64,000 nt of DNA from Anaerolineae bacterium (GTDB taxonomy: Bacteria; Chloroflexota; Anaerolineae; Caldilineales; Caldilineaceae), in contig JAUIHI010000027.1 in assembly GCA_030432295.1 (NCBI GenBank), positions 1 through 64,000 of the forward strand. Direction: 5' to 3'. Numbering within the stretch: position 1 is the first letter of the stretch; every line of letters starts with the position of its first letter. Under the pieces are notes generated by a model. It did not search any database, was not told the origin of the DNA, and saw only the letters and a list, made by a program, of their open reading frames with translations. Of this stretch, positions 1 to 8,225 are shown piece after piece. The translations under genes and the position numbers were made by a program.

Positions 1-1
1 A

Positions 2-52
2 GCCTTTCTGCGTCGTCGGCCTGCCACCAAAACCACCGTCTTCCCGGCGTAA
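2..52 (+). CDS. Possible 3' end of a gene entering from the left
   Basis: Frame 2 is open from the window edge to a TAA at 50-52 and reads as a basic 16-residue tail ([16 protein letters not shown]) with GC-rich codons like the neighbours. That is the only support, so it may be chance. Positions 53-126 hold nothing recognisable apart from an isolated DnaA-box-like TTATCCACC at 84-92. Confidence 0.25.
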   Translation, partial: AFLRRRPATKTTVFPA

Positions 53-126
53 AGATGCTCTGCTATCCGTTTCTATTCTGTTTTTATCCACCATTTCTCT
101 GTCAACATATTTCAGGACTTGACACC

Positions 127-203
127 AATACCCAATACCCAATACCCAATACCCAATACCCAATACCCAATACCCAATACCCAATACCCAATACCCAATA
201 CCC
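127..203. repeat. Heptamer tandem repeat, AATACCC x 11
   Basis: Eleven exact head-to-tail copies of the 7-bp unit AATACCC lie just beyond the 3' end of the minus-strand gene at 208-966. The unit is not a multiple of three and no gene spans it. The same unit recurs in an inverted arrangement near the right end of the window (63673-63746). Exact identity of the copies suggests recent expansion by slippage, so copy number probably varies between strains. Confidence 0.95.
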
Positions 204-207
204 TTCT

Positions 208-966
208 CTACGCCTTTTGCAGCTTATCCGCCACCAGTGATGCCAGGAGGGTACGTTCCCGGTCGCCGTCAAAGAGAATCGAGATGCGCATCTCTGCGCC
301 TTCTCCGTCCAGGGCTGTGATGACACCCTCGCCAAAGCTGGTGTGCTTCACCCGTTGACCTTCGGTCAGGGTTTTGAACTTGCGCACAGCTTTGACCGGA
401 TCGGCTTTTTTGGCCGCTGCCGTGCTGGACTGTTGTAGCTCCGCCGAGATGCCCGCTTCCCGGTCCCGCCAGCTTTCGGCCAGAGTTGCCAGGGTCTGTT
501 CCGGTTTGGTGTGCAGATTGCCCCGGATGCGGTTGGCCTCTGCGATCACCTTTGCCAGATCGTTCATGGCTTTCTTCTTCTGTGCCTTCGCTTTGTCACT
601 TTGGGCCACCACTCGGCTAGCCCGGCTAAGCACAGTCAGCAGGCCATCCATCTGTTTGACCGGATCGTCCAGTGGATCGATGACTGCCAACTGCACGCCG
701 TTGGCTTTGCACATTTCCACACGTGTCTGGTCCCGCTGTTCGTCTTCCAGCGCCTCCCAATCGCTGCGGCGGCCCTGGCCTTTGGCAGTCAAGCCGGTGA
801 ACCGCACAGCCACGTCGATGCCGGGGAAGAGATAGTCCAACTTCAGCCGTCGCCGGGTGGCTGGGTTGATCAGCCAGGCCGGGCTGACATTCGGCTGCAT
901 CTCCTGGCCGTCGAAGCCCCGGGCCAGAATCTCCCGCCAGGCGTTCATATGCAGATAAGTAGACAT
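208..966 (-). CDS. Nuclease-like protein with C-terminal UvrD/PcrA-type Tudor tail
   Basis: This 252-residue protein ends in a domain (about residues 200-252) with the pattern [19 protein letters not shown], which matches the Tudor-like tail of UvrD/PcrA helicases that contacts RNA polymerase. No helicase domain precedes it. Residues about 40-100 ([16 protein letters not shown], then a charged helix and GVQLAVID) have the layout of a DUF559/Vsr-like restriction-endonuclease fold, but the usual acidic residue of the E-x-K strand appears to be Arg, so activity is doubtful. The middle is helical and Lys/Ala-rich. Start: ATG at 966 with AGGAG seven bases upstream. It is divergent from murJ. The tail assignment is fairly secure; the nuclease fold is inference. 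Confidence 0.7.
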   Translation of the reverse strand: MSTYLHMNAWREILARGFDGQEMQPNVSPAWLINPATRRRLKLDYLFPGIDVAVRFTGLTAKGQGRRSDWEALEDEQRDQTRVEMCKANGVQLAVIDPLDDPVKQMDGLLTVLSRASRVVAQSDKAKAQKKKAMNDLAKVIAEANRIRGNLHTKPEQTLATLAESWRDREAGISAELQQSSTAAAKKADPVKAVRKFKTLTEGQRVKHTSFGEGVITALDGEGAEMRISILFDGDRERTLLASLVADKLQKA

Positions 967-988
967 TCGGCTGCTCCTGTGGATTGCA

Positions 989-1022
989 AGAAGTCCGACT
1001 TATTCGTAAAAGCCGAACTTCA
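989..1022. repeat. Degenerate hairpin of the TTCGAC / TTTCCGAAA family
   Basis: The imperfect inverted repeat GAAGTCCGACTT ... AAGCCGAACTTC has the same spacing as the well-preserved copies at 34491-34524, 16244-16279 and 56511-56546. It sits in the divergent spacer between the nuclease-like gene and murJ, so it cannot be a simple terminator for either. Mismatches in both arms suggest an old, decaying copy. Confidence 0.65.
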
Positions 1023-1090
1023 TTTTTGGTTCATTCTCTCCTGTCAGTCTAGCACATTTGTTCCTTTTTTGGAAATCAGATTGCCCAATT

Positions 1091-2713
1091 ATGCCCCAGT
1101 CTGTTCACGAAGCCGACCCCTCTGCCACACCCGATCCATCCACTTCCAGCGCCCGCAGTATGGCCAGTGCGGCCGCGCTGGTGATGCTCTTCTTCATCCT
1201 CAGCCGGGCCACGGGTCTGCTGCGCGAGGTGGTCATCGGCGCCCAGTTTGGGACCAGCGCGGAATTGGACGCCTATCTGGCCGCCTTTCGCGTGCCCGAT
1301 CTGCTCTTTCAACTGGTGGCCGGGGGCGCGCTGGGCAGCGCCTTCATCCCCACCTTTTCCGCATCCTGGAGCCGGGGCAATCAGGCTGCGGCCTGGCTGC
1401 TTTTTAGCCGCATCCTCAATCTGGTCACACTCTTTCTGGTTGTGCTGGCGGGCAGCGCCGCGCTCCTGGCTCCCCTGCTGGTGGAGCGGGTGATCGCGCC
1501 CGGGTTCAGTCCCGACCAACAGGCGCTGACTGTGGACCTGATGCGCTGGATGCTGATCAGTACCGTCGTCTTTGGGGCCAGCGGGCTGGTGATGGGTGCG
1601 CTGAATGCGGCCCAGCACTTTCTGCTGCCCGCGGCCGCGCCGGTTCTCTACAATACGGCGATCATTGGCGGGGCCTGGCTACTGGCCCCGCGGTTGGGCG
1701 TCTATGGGCTGGTGATCGGTGTGGTGATCGGCGCACTGGCCCATCTGCTCGTCCAGTTGCCCGGTCTGCTGCGCCGGGGGGCCGTCTACCGCTTCAGCCT
1801 GGGCGCAGGCGATGCCGACGTGCGCGAGGTGGCCCGGCTGATGGGGCCGCGAGTGTTGGGGCTGCTCTTTGTCCAGCTCAACTTTCTGGTCAATACAATT
1901 CTGGCCAGCAACCTGCCCGCGGGCAGCCTGAGCGCGCTCAACTACGCCTGGCTGCTGATGCTGCTGCCCCAGGGCATCTTTGCCCAGGCCATCGCCACTG
2001 TGGCTTTTCCCACTTTTGCCGCCCAAATCGCCACGGGCAAACAGGCGGAGATGGGGCGCTCCCTGGCCCGCATCCTCTCGACGGTTCTATTTCTCACATT
2101 GCCTGCCACTGTCGTTTTGTTGGTGCTGCGTCTGCCTCTGGTCCAGTTGCTATTTCAACGGGGCAGTTTCTCTCTGGAAAGCAGCCACAGTGTCGCCTTT
2201 GCCCTGCAATTCTATGCCCTGGGGCTGGTGGCCCATTCGGTGGTGGAGATCGTCGTGCGGGCCTTCTACGCCCTCCACGACACATTGACGCCAGTGCTGG
2301 TGGGTGTGGGCGCGATGGTCCTGAATATTCTGCTCAGTCTGCTCTGGATTGGCGGGATGGGCTACGGCGGGCTGGCTCTGGCCAACAGCGCGGCCACGGC
2401 TGTGGAAATGGTGGTGCTGGTCTGGCTGCTGGGCAGGCGACTGGGCCGGATCGATCTGGCCGCGCTGGGCAGCAGTCTGCTGCGTTCTGGGCTGGCAGCG
2501 GCTGGGGTGGCCGGTGCGCTTTTGCTCTGGTTGGGCTGGATAACAGAGCAGCCACAACTCGACGCACTCTTGCCGCCGGGCTGGGTAGCAGGGCTGGGCG
2601 GATTGGTGCTGGCTGGGCTGGTCTATCTGCTGCTCAGTATGGCGTTGGGCAATCAGGAGTTGCGCAGCTTCACATCTCTGCTGGGGCGGCCTTCCCTAAC
2701 ACGAAACAAATGA
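1091..2713 (+). CDS. murJ: Lipid II flippase MurJ (MVF family)
   Basis: A 540-residue polytopic membrane protein that flips the lipid-linked peptidoglycan precursor (lipid II) across the inner membrane. The N-terminal block FFILSRATGLLREVVIGAQFG and the following LDAYLAAFRVPDLLFQLVAGGALGSAF region are diagnostic of the MurJ/MVF family, and about 14 hydrophobic segments can be followed. A polar, Ser/Pro/Thr-rich stretch of about 30 residues precedes the first membrane segment. I chose ATG at 1091; an in-frame TTG at 1058 would add eleven residues, and neither has a strong ribosome-binding site. It lies apart from other peptidoglycan genes; murA is 24 kb away. Confidence 0.95.
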   Translation: MPQSVHEADPSATPDPSTSSARSMASAAALVMLFFILSRATGLLREVVIGAQFGTSAELDAYLAAFRVPDLLFQLVAGGALGSAFIPTFSASWSRGNQAAAWLLFSRILNLVTLFLVVLAGSAALLAPLLVERVIAPGFSPDQQALTVDLMRWMLISTVVFGASGLVMGALNAAQHFLLPAAAPVLYNTAIIGGAWLLAPRLGVYGLVIGVVIGALAHLLVQLPGLLRRGAVYRFSLGAGDADVREVARLMGPRVLGLLFVQLNFLVNTILASNLPAGSLSALNYAWLLMLLPQGIFAQAIATVAFPTFAAQIATGKQAEMGRSLARILSTVLFLTLPATVVLLVLRLPLVQLLFQRGSFSLESSHSVAFALQFYALGLVAHSVVEIVVRAFYALHDTLTPVLVGVGAMVLNILLSLLWIGGMGYGGLALANSAATAVEMVVLVWLLGRRLGRIDLAALGSSLLRSGLAAAGVAGALLLWLGWITEQPQLDALLPPGWVAGLGGLVLAGLVYLLLSMALGNQELRSFTSLLGRPSLTRNK

Positions 2714-2821
2714 ACCGCTAATGAAAAGAATAGAAACCTGTGCTACACTAATTCGTAGTGCAGGATGTTAGAATTGTCGGCAGTATTGTCATTTGGACTT
2801 TTGGCTTGGAGGAGCTAAGCA

Positions 2822-3508
2822 ATGTTAGGTGGATACGGCTTATATATTTTGTTCAGTCTTCCCGCGCTGTTGCTGGGGCTTTGGGCACAGGCGAAGGTCA
2901 AATCGGCCTTCAACAAATACTCCAAAGTCGGTACAGGCCGTGGGCTGGCGGGCGCCCAGGTTGCCCGGATGATTCTGGACAGCAACGGCTTGCAGGCCGT
3001 CAATGTGGAGGAAGTCAACGGCTTTCTCAGCGATCACTACGACCCGCGCAGCAAGACGTTGCGTCTCAGTTCGAATGTCTATGGCAGCCAGAGTGTGGCC
3101 GCGGTGGGCGTGGCGGCCCACGAAGCCGGTCACGCCATTCAGGATCAGCAGGGCTATGCCGCGCTCAATCTGCGCAGCGCGATGGTTCCCAGCGTGCAGA
3201 TCGGCAGTTGGGTGGGACCGATTATCTTTTTCATCGGTCTCTTTCTGAATGTCCCGTCTCTGGCCTGGGCTGGCTTGATCTTCTTTGGCGCAACCGCACT
3301 CTTTACGGTCGTCACCCTGCCTGTGGAGTTCGACGCCAGCAAGCGGGCCAAGGCTATTCTGGTCAACCAGGGCGTTGTGACGACCACAGAGTTGCAGGGC
3401 GTCAATGCAGTGCTGGACGCGGCCGCTTTGACCTATGTGGCCGCGGCTTTGCAGGCCATCAGCACACTGCTCTATTACGCCTTTATTTTGATGGGGCGGC
3501 GGGACTAA
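2822..3508 (+). CDS. Membrane zinc metallopeptidase, YugP family
   Basis: This 228-residue protein has a hydrophobic N-terminal helix (residues 2-22), the zinc-protease signature HEAGH at residues 100-104, and three or four further hydrophobic segments after residue 120. Order and length match the YugP-like neutral zinc metallopeptidases (Zn_peptidase_2), whose substrates are unknown. The segment NGFLSDHYDPRSKTLRLS before the active site is typical of the family. A clear GGAGGAG lies eight bases before the ATG. A small membrane protein and an HtrA-type protease follow on the same strand with short gaps (16 and 39 bp), suggesting a small envelope-quality-control operon; that grouping is inference. 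Confidence 0.93.
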   Translation: MLGGYGLYILFSLPALLLGLWAQAKVKSAFNKYSKVGTGRGLAGAQVARMILDSNGLQAVNVEEVNGFLSDHYDPRSKTLRLSSNVYGSQSVAAVGVAAHEAGHAIQDQQGYAALNLRSAMVPSVQIGSWVGPIIFFIGLFLNVPSLAWAGLIFFGATALFTVVTLPVEFDASKRAKAILVNQGVVTTTELQGVNAVLDAAALTYVAAALQAISTLLYYAFILMGRRD

Positions 3509-3524
3509 GAAAGGAAGTAATCGA

Positions 3525-3803
3525 ATGTTTGTACAATTCAATCGTTTTGGACAGCGTTTTGGCAGCCGGGCTGGTGGCAATGCCGGTTGGCTGCTGATGG
3601 GGCCGGGACTGCTCCTGGCTGGGGTCGGTCTGGCGATCCTCATCTGGCCGGACCTGCTGGCTTTTATGGTGGCCGGGCTGTTGCTCTTTGCCGGGTTGAC
3701 CTTGGCCGCCTGGGGTTGGCAGATGACCCAACTTCAGAAGCGTATGCAGAATCAGGCACAAAGCGGGTATACTGAAGTCTATTACGAAGAACCCCGCTAC
3801 TAG
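3525..3803 (+). CDS. Small two-helix membrane protein, unknown function
   Basis: A 92-residue protein with two hydrophobic segments (about residues 20-42 and 44-66) separated by a short turn, followed by a polar, Gln/Arg-rich C-terminus ending in a tyrosine- and glutamate-rich tail (YTEVYYEEPRY). The start has AAAGGAAG seven bases upstream. It lies 16 bp after the zinc metallopeptidase gene and 39 bp before the HtrA-type protease, so co-expression is likely. I recognise no family; a membrane partner or adaptor for one of the flanking proteases is speculation from position alone. Confidence 0.8.
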   Translation: MFVQFNRFGQRFGSRAGGNAGWLLMGPGLLLAGVGLAILIWPDLLAFMVAGLLLFAGLTLAAWGWQMTQLQKRMQNQAQSGYTEVYYEEPRY

Positions 3804-3842
3804 CGTGACATAGCCGTCAGAATTGTCGGGAAGGACAGAGGA

Positions 3843-5135
3843 ATGATTGAAGAACCGAAGACCCGCAACCGCAACCGCAGCGCCTGGTTGATTCTGGGTG
3901 GAATTGGGGCGCTTTCGATTTTCGCCATCTGCGCGCTGGTCGTGGTGGCGGGCTTTTTTCTGGTCGTCACACCAAACAGCCGTGTGGAAAGCAGCGAACC
4001 CGCCTCCTTGCGTGCGCCAGTGGTACAGCAGGTGGCAACCCCTGCGCCACCGACCCAGCCGCTGGTGATCAGCGAAGGGGTGACTGACTACGAGACCGCC
4101 GTGCTGGTTGCCATCTATGAGAAGGTGGGGCCGTCGGTGGTGAATGTGGATGTGCTCAGTTTTGAGCGCAACCTGCCCCAGCAACTGCTGCCCCCGTCGT
4201 CACAGATCGATCCGGATTTACTGATCCCCCAGGGCCAGGGGTCCGGCTTTGTCTGGGATACGGAAGGGCATATCGTTACCAATGCCCATGTGGTGGACAG
4301 CGCGGATCAGGTGCAGATCACTTTCCCCGACGGGACGGTGACAATTGCAGAGGTGATTGGCATCGATCCCCACAGCGATCTGGCCGTACTGAAGATCGAC
4401 CCCACCGGATACAATCTGGTGCCGATATTGCCGGGTGATCTGGACCAGATGAAAGTGGGGATGCGGGTGGCTGCCATCGGCAATCCCTTTGGCTTTGCGG
4501 GCACAATGACCAGTGGCATTGTCAGCGCCATCGGGCGCAGCATCCCCGGTCTTGCCAGCTTTAGCATTCCCGAATCCATCCAGACGGACACGGCCATCAA
4601 TCCGGGCAACTCCGGCGGGCCATTGCTCAATGAACAGGGCGAGGTTATCGGTGTCAACGCCCAGATTCGTTCGGACGAGCGGGCCAACAGCGGTGTCGGC
4701 TTCGCCATCCCCATTACAATTGTCGAGCGGGTGATTCCTGTGTTGATCGCCGAAGGGCGCTACGAGCACTCCTACATTGGCATCAGCGGCAACACCTTCA
4801 GCCCCATCTGCGCCGAAGGGCTGGGCCTGGACGCCGAAATTCGCGGCGCGTATGTGAGCAGTGTTCTGTCCGGCACGCCTGCAGCCAGGGGTGGCCTGCG
4901 CGGGGGGAACGAGGAAGTTCAAAACGATTCCATCGGCATCTGCCCGACAGCGGCGGGCGGCGATCTGATCACCGCCATTGACGGCAGCCCGGTGACCCGT
5001 TTCGATGACCTGCTCATCTATCTGGAGCGCTACACCAGCCCTGGCGACAGCGTAACCCTCAGCGTCCTGCGCGACGGCAGGACGATTGAAGTCGATGTCA
5101 CATTGGCTCCCCGACCCGACTCTGTGCAGCCGTAG
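3843..5135 (+). CDS. Membrane-anchored HtrA/DegP-type serine protease with PDZ domain
   Basis: This 430-residue S1C-family protease has a short basic N-terminus, one signal-anchor helix (about residues 14-42), a Pro/Ala linker, a trypsin-like domain and one PDZ domain (about 315-425). The catalytic triad is visible: His149 in TNAHV, Asp179 in HSDLAVLKI, Ser257 in NPGNSGGP. Such proteins degrade or refold damaged proteins on the outer face of the membrane. The PDZ domain carries an extra loop with two cysteines (GGNEEVQNDSIGICPTAAGG), and another cysteine sits in the preceding SPICAEG; these could form a disulphide. Start at 3843 follows GGACAGAGGA. A strong terminator follows. Confidence 0.95.
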   Translation: MIEEPKTRNRNRSAWLILGGIGALSIFAICALVVVAGFFLVVTPNSRVESSEPASLRAPVVQQVATPAPPTQPLVISEGVTDYETAVLVAIYEKVGPSVVNVDVLSFERNLPQQLLPPSSQIDPDLLIPQGQGSGFVWDTEGHIVTNAHVVDSADQVQITFPDGTVTIAEVIGIDPHSDLAVLKIDPTGYNLVPILPGDLDQMKVGMRVAAIGNPFGFAGTMTSGIVSAIGRSIPGLASFSIPESIQTDTAINPGNSGGPLLNEQGEVIGVNAQIRSDERANSGVGFAIPITIVERVIPVLIAEGRYEHSYIGISGNTFSPICAEGLGLDAEIRGAYVSSVLSGTPAARGGLRGGNEEVQNDSIGICPTAAGGDLITAIDGSPVTRFDDLLIYLERYTSPGDSVTLSVLRDGRTIEVDVTLAPRPDSVQP

Positions 5136-5210
5136 GCGATACTGCGATAAGCTACTGAGATAATGGAGTGATGGGGCGGAGGCTTTCGTTGCCCCATTTG
5201 GCAGGACAAG

Positions 5211-5253
5211 AAAAAAGGAGGGGCTGTGTGCGCACACAGCCCCTCCTTTTTTT
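5211..5253. terminator. Bidirectional intrinsic terminator (15-bp perfect stem)
   Basis: GGAGGGGCTGTGTGC pairs perfectly with its inverse (5217-5246), flanked by six A on the left and seven T on the right. It lies between the convergent htrA-like gene and the zinc-ribbon gene, so it should stop transcription from both sides. Confidence 0.93.
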
Positions 5254-5281
5254 GATGGGCACAGACTACAATATCTCGGCC

Positions 5282-5689
5282 CTATTCCTCAAAATCAATG
5301 ATGTGTTCTTCCGTCCCCTGCCGCCAGACGCCGTTGCCATCGCCCACGGCCCAGGTGGAGCGGATGCGGACCGTCCGTTTGGGCCGTCCGCTCTCCTGCT
5401 GTGCGGGGGCAGCCCGGCGGGTTGCCGGGGCCGGGCGTGGCGTCGTCACTGCCGGGGGATTCTGGGCCATATCTTCCAGCCGTGCCCGCAGCAGTTTCCA
5501 GCCAGCGCGCACAGCCCAGCTCGCCAGACCTGCCGCCACAGGCAGCGCGGCGGCGGCCAATTGCACGGGCAGCTTTCGCTGTTCAACGGGCAGTCCCGCG
5601 CTTGTGTCATAGCCGCAGCTACTGCAAAAACGGCTGTCGAGAGCGACTTTGCCGCCACACTGGGAACAGACTCTGGATACGTCGCTCAT
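5282..5689 (-). CDS. Zinc-ribbon membrane-associated protein
   Basis: A 135-residue protein whose N-terminus carries a zinc-ribbon with two CxxC pairs (CSQCGGKVALDSRFCSSCG, about residues 8-26). A hydrophobic helix follows (about 45-65, AAAALPVAAGLASWAV), then a Pro/Ala/Arg-rich low-complexity linker and a short conserved-looking tail. Although the frame is open further upstream, ATG at 5689 with AAAGGAAT eight bases before it is the natural start, since the CxxC ribbon then begins right after the N-terminus. The domain layout resembles many small bacterial zinc-ribbon proteins without assigned function. Convergent with the htrA-like gene. Confidence 0.8.
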   Translation of the reverse strand: MSDVSRVCSQCGGKVALDSRFCSSCGYDTSAGLPVEQRKLPVQLAAAALPVAAGLASWAVRAGWKLLRARLEDMAQNPPAVTTPRPAPATRRAAPAQQESGRPKRTVRIRSTWAVGDGNGVWRQGTEEHIIDFEE

Positions 5690-5859
5690 GGCGATTCCTT
5701 TCATACGGATCAAAGCGTTGTGCTGCTGGGAGTATAGCACCCAGCGCCTTCTCTCTGCAAGCGTAGCAGCTTTCCCACAACCTGATGGCTCCGGTGGATT
5801 GGGTTTTGGCCCGCCCACGACTATAATTGGGGAATGAACGAAACGAGCAGTGAACCTCT

Positions 5860-6966
5860 ATGCGTACCGTCCTGCTAAGCAAAGCGCTGGTCGTCGGCGC
5901 TTATCAACGCAAAGCCGAAGAGATCGCCCGCCTGGGCGTGGACCTGACTGTGCTGACCCCTCCCGCCTGGCGGGATCGTCGGGGCGAGCAGGTGGCCGAA
6001 CGCATCTACACCGCTGGCTATGAATTGCGCACCATTCCCCTCCGATTCAACGGCAACTTCCATCTGCACCACTACCCGACCCTTTTGCGGGAATTGCAGG
6101 AGCTGTGCCCGGATGTGGTCCATCTGGACGAGGAACCCTACAATGCGGCCACCTGGCTGGGACTGCGGGCCGCGCGTCGAGTGGGGGCGGCGGCTACTTT
6201 CTTCGCCTGGCAGAATATCCAGCGCAGCTATCCACCCCCTTTCCGCTGGTTCGAGAAAGCCGTCTACGCAGGCTGTCCCCAGGCCATCGCCGGCAACCGG
6301 GACGCGGCAGACGTATTGCGCCGCAAAGGCTATGCCGGGGAAATCACCGTCCTGCCCCAGTTCGGCGTGGATCCGGCCCTCTTTTCGCCGCCAGAGCAGC
6401 CTGAGGCGAGTGCCACCCTGCGGATTGGCTATGCGGGTGGTCTATTGCCGGAAAAAGGCGTGGACCTGCTCCTGCGGGCCTGTGTCAATCTGCGGGGCGA
6501 GTGGCGGTTGGCGATTGCCGGGGGCGGGGCCGAGGAAGCGACTCTACGCGGGATGGCTGAAGAATTGGGCGTGGCCCCGCGGGTAGAATGGGAGCAGCGT
6601 ATCCCCAGTGACCGTATGGCTGGCTTCTATCAGGCGCTGGATGTGCTGGTGTTGCCCAGTCGTACGTTGCCCAACTGGAAGGAGCAATTTGGCCGGGTAC
6701 TGATCGAAGCAATGGCCTGTGGGGTGGCTGTGGTGGGCAGCAATTCCGGGGAGATTCCCCACGTCATTGGCGACGCCGGGCTGATCTTCCCAGAGGACGA
6801 CGCAGCGGCCCTGACGGATCATCTGCAACATCTGCTGGACGACCGGGCCGAGGCCAAAAGACTGGGTGAATCAGGCCGGGCCCGGGTGCTGGCCCATTTC
6901 ACAATGGCCCACATCGCCGCGGAGACAGTGGCTGTCTATCACAAACTATTGGAGACGGGTCGATGA
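5860..6966 (+). CDS. Glycosyltransferase family 4 (GT-B fold)
   Basis: A 368-residue retaining glycosyltransferase with two Rossmann-like halves. The C-terminal half has the GT4 donor-site pattern (IGYAGGLLPEKGVDLLL, then FGRVLIEAMACGVAVVGSNSGEIP with the conserved Glu), consistent with use of a nucleotide sugar. No signal peptide or membrane helix; such enzymes act on lipid-linked acceptors at the cytoplasmic membrane face. The substrate cannot be read from sequence. It is followed by a second GT4 gene and a polyprenyl-phosphate sugar transferase, so it probably belongs to an exopolysaccharide or glycolipid cluster. Confidence 0.9.
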   Translation: MRTVLLSKALVVGAYQRKAEEIARLGVDLTVLTPPAWRDRRGEQVAERIYTAGYELRTIPLRFNGNFHLHHYPTLLRELQELCPDVVHLDEEPYNAATWLGLRAARRVGAAATFFAWQNIQRSYPPPFRWFEKAVYAGCPQAIAGNRDAADVLRRKGYAGEITVLPQFGVDPALFSPPEQPEASATLRIGYAGGLLPEKGVDLLLRACVNLRGEWRLAIAGGGAEEATLRGMAEELGVAPRVEWEQRIPSDRMAGFYQALDVLVLPSRTLPNWKEQFGRVLIEAMACGVAVVGSNSGEIPHVIGDAGLIFPEDDAAALTDHLQHLLDDRAEAKRLGESGRARVLAHFTMAHIAAETVAVYHKLLETGR

Positions 6967-6967
6967 A

Positions 6968-7050
6968 TTTAACCACAAAGACACAAAGACACAAAGAAAA
7001 AATTCTTCTTTCTTTGCTTTTCTTCGTGCCTTTGTGTCTTTGTGGTTAAA
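6968..7050. repeat. Inverted CACAAAGA-unit hairpin element
   Basis: Three tandem 8-bp units (CACAAAGA) on the left are mirrored by TTTGTGTC units on the right. The outer arms 6968-6988 and 7030-7050 are exact inverse complements, with an A/T-rich centre. It fills almost the entire spacer between two glycosyltransferase genes, starting right after the upstream stop codon. Related copies lie at 40727-40777 (arms again perfect), 35690-35770 (degenerate), and inside the coding frame at 57621-57647. Confidence 0.93.
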
Positions 7051-7054
7051 CCCT

Positions 7055-8179
7055 ATGCACATCGCCATCAACGCCCAACTGCTGAATACGGAGGAGAGCT
7101 ACCGGGGCGCGGGGGTGAGCAACTACAGCCAGAATTTGCTGGCTGCGCTGGGCAAAGAACCGGGCGGCCATCGCTTGACGGCTTTTGTCTCTGACCCGCA
7201 CTTTTACACCGAAAACGTGACTCTGCGCCGCAGCCGGGGCTTTGTGGCAAACCCCCTGGCCCGCATCGCCTGGGAACAGACTGCCCTGCCCCTGGCGTTG
7301 AAGCAATTGGATGCGGATCTCATCCACGGCCTGGTGAACGTACTGCCTCTGGCGACGAATCTGCCCGGTGTGGTCACTGTCCACGACCTGAGCTTTGCGC
7401 GGATGCCGGAGAAACTGCCGCCGGCCAAGCGTTTCTACCTGACCCGTCTCTGTGGGGCGAGCGTAGCCAGGGCGCGGCGGGTGATTGCAGTCAGTCGCCA
7501 GACCGCCGACGATTTGATGGATTATTTTGGAGTAGACGCACAAAAAATTGAAGTTGTGTATAATGGGGTGGCTGAGAGCTTTCACCCCGGAGAGGCGGCA
7601 GGAACTGAACAATTTCGCATGTCCGCTGGCCTGCCGGAGCGGTTTCTGCTCTATCTGGGCACGTTGGAACCCCGCAAGAATCTGGCGCGTTTGATCGACA
7701 GCTACGCCCGCTGGCGGGAGAGCGATTCAAACGGGCGCGATGTGGCGCTGGTGTTGGCCGGTGGCAAAGGCTGGTACTATGACGAAATCTTTCAGCGGGT
7801 GCGGCAACGGGGGCTGGAAGATGTGGTCCATTTTCCCGGATTCATCCCTGCCGCTGTGCTGCCTCACTGGTATCGGGCTGCCGAAGCTTTTGTCTATCCC
7901 AGCCTCTTTGAGGGCTTTGGCCTGCCTGTGGCCGAGGCGATGGCCTGTGGCACGCCGGTGATTTGCAGCGACGCGGCCAGCTTGCTGGAAGTGGCCGGGG
8001 ACGCAGCCCTGATCTTTCCCGCCGAGGATACGGATGGGCTGGTGGATGCCTTGCAGAGGCTCTTTGCCCAGCCGGAAGTAGCGGCTGATCTGGCCCAACG
8101 GGGCTTGGCCCGCAGCCGTCGTTTTACGTGGAAACAGACGGCCCAGGAAACACTGACCGTCTATGCCGATGCAATGTAA
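7055..8179 (+). CDS. Glycosyltransferase family 4, mannosyltransferase-like
   Basis: A 374-residue GT4 enzyme. Typical marks are the acceptor-side VVTVHDLSFARMPE, the hinge IAVSRQTADDL...VVYNGV, and the donor-side YLGTLEPRKNLARLI and YPSLFEGFGLPVAEAMACG with the E-x7-E motif. This pattern is common in mannosyl- and glucosyltransferases of polysaccharide clusters. The frame stays open upstream into the hairpin element and the previous gene, but ATG at 7055 is the sensible start because the usual N-terminal strand (MHIAINAQLL) begins there. It follows another GT4 gene and precedes the sugar-1-phosphate transferase that would start the same glycan. Confidence 0.92.
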   Translation: MHIAINAQLLNTEESYRGAGVSNYSQNLLAALGKEPGGHRLTAFVSDPHFYTENVTLRRSRGFVANPLARIAWEQTALPLALKQLDADLIHGLVNVLPLATNLPGVVTVHDLSFARMPEKLPPAKRFYLTRLCGASVARARRVIAVSRQTADDLMDYFGVDAQKIEVVYNGVAESFHPGEAAGTEQFRMSAGLPERFLLYLGTLEPRKNLARLIDSYARWRESDSNGRDVALVLAGGKGWYYDEIFQRVRQRGLEDVVHFPGFIPAAVLPHWYRAAEAFVYPSLFEGFGLPVAEAMACGTPVICSDAASLLEVAGDAALIFPAEDTDGLVDALQRLFAQPEVAADLAQRGLARSRRFTWKQTAQETLTVYADAM

Positions 8180-8225
8180 CGCAAGCTGTTAGCTTGTGAA
8201 CCAGCGCAGGCTAACACTTGCGTTA
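8177..8225. repeat. Hairpin spanning the stop of one gene and start of the next
   Basis: Arms 8177-8193 (TAACGCAAGCTGTTAGC) and 8210-8225 are near-perfect inverse complements. The left arm begins with the stop codon of the GT4 gene; the right arm reaches the ATG at 8225. It could attenuate transcription or mask translation initiation of the next gene; no T-tract follows. Confidence 0.85.

Noticed and set aside
84-92. DnaA-box-like TTATCCACC
   Set aside because: Isolated single site with one deviation; expected by chance in 64 kb.
127-203. Short direct repeats resembling a CRISPR array
   Set aside because: The 7-bp units are contiguous with no unique spacers; it is a simple tandem array and no cas gene is present.
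5690-5818. N-terminal extension of the zinc-ribbon gene
   Set aside because: The extra 43 residues have no conserved look, and a good ribosome-binding site marks ATG 5689.
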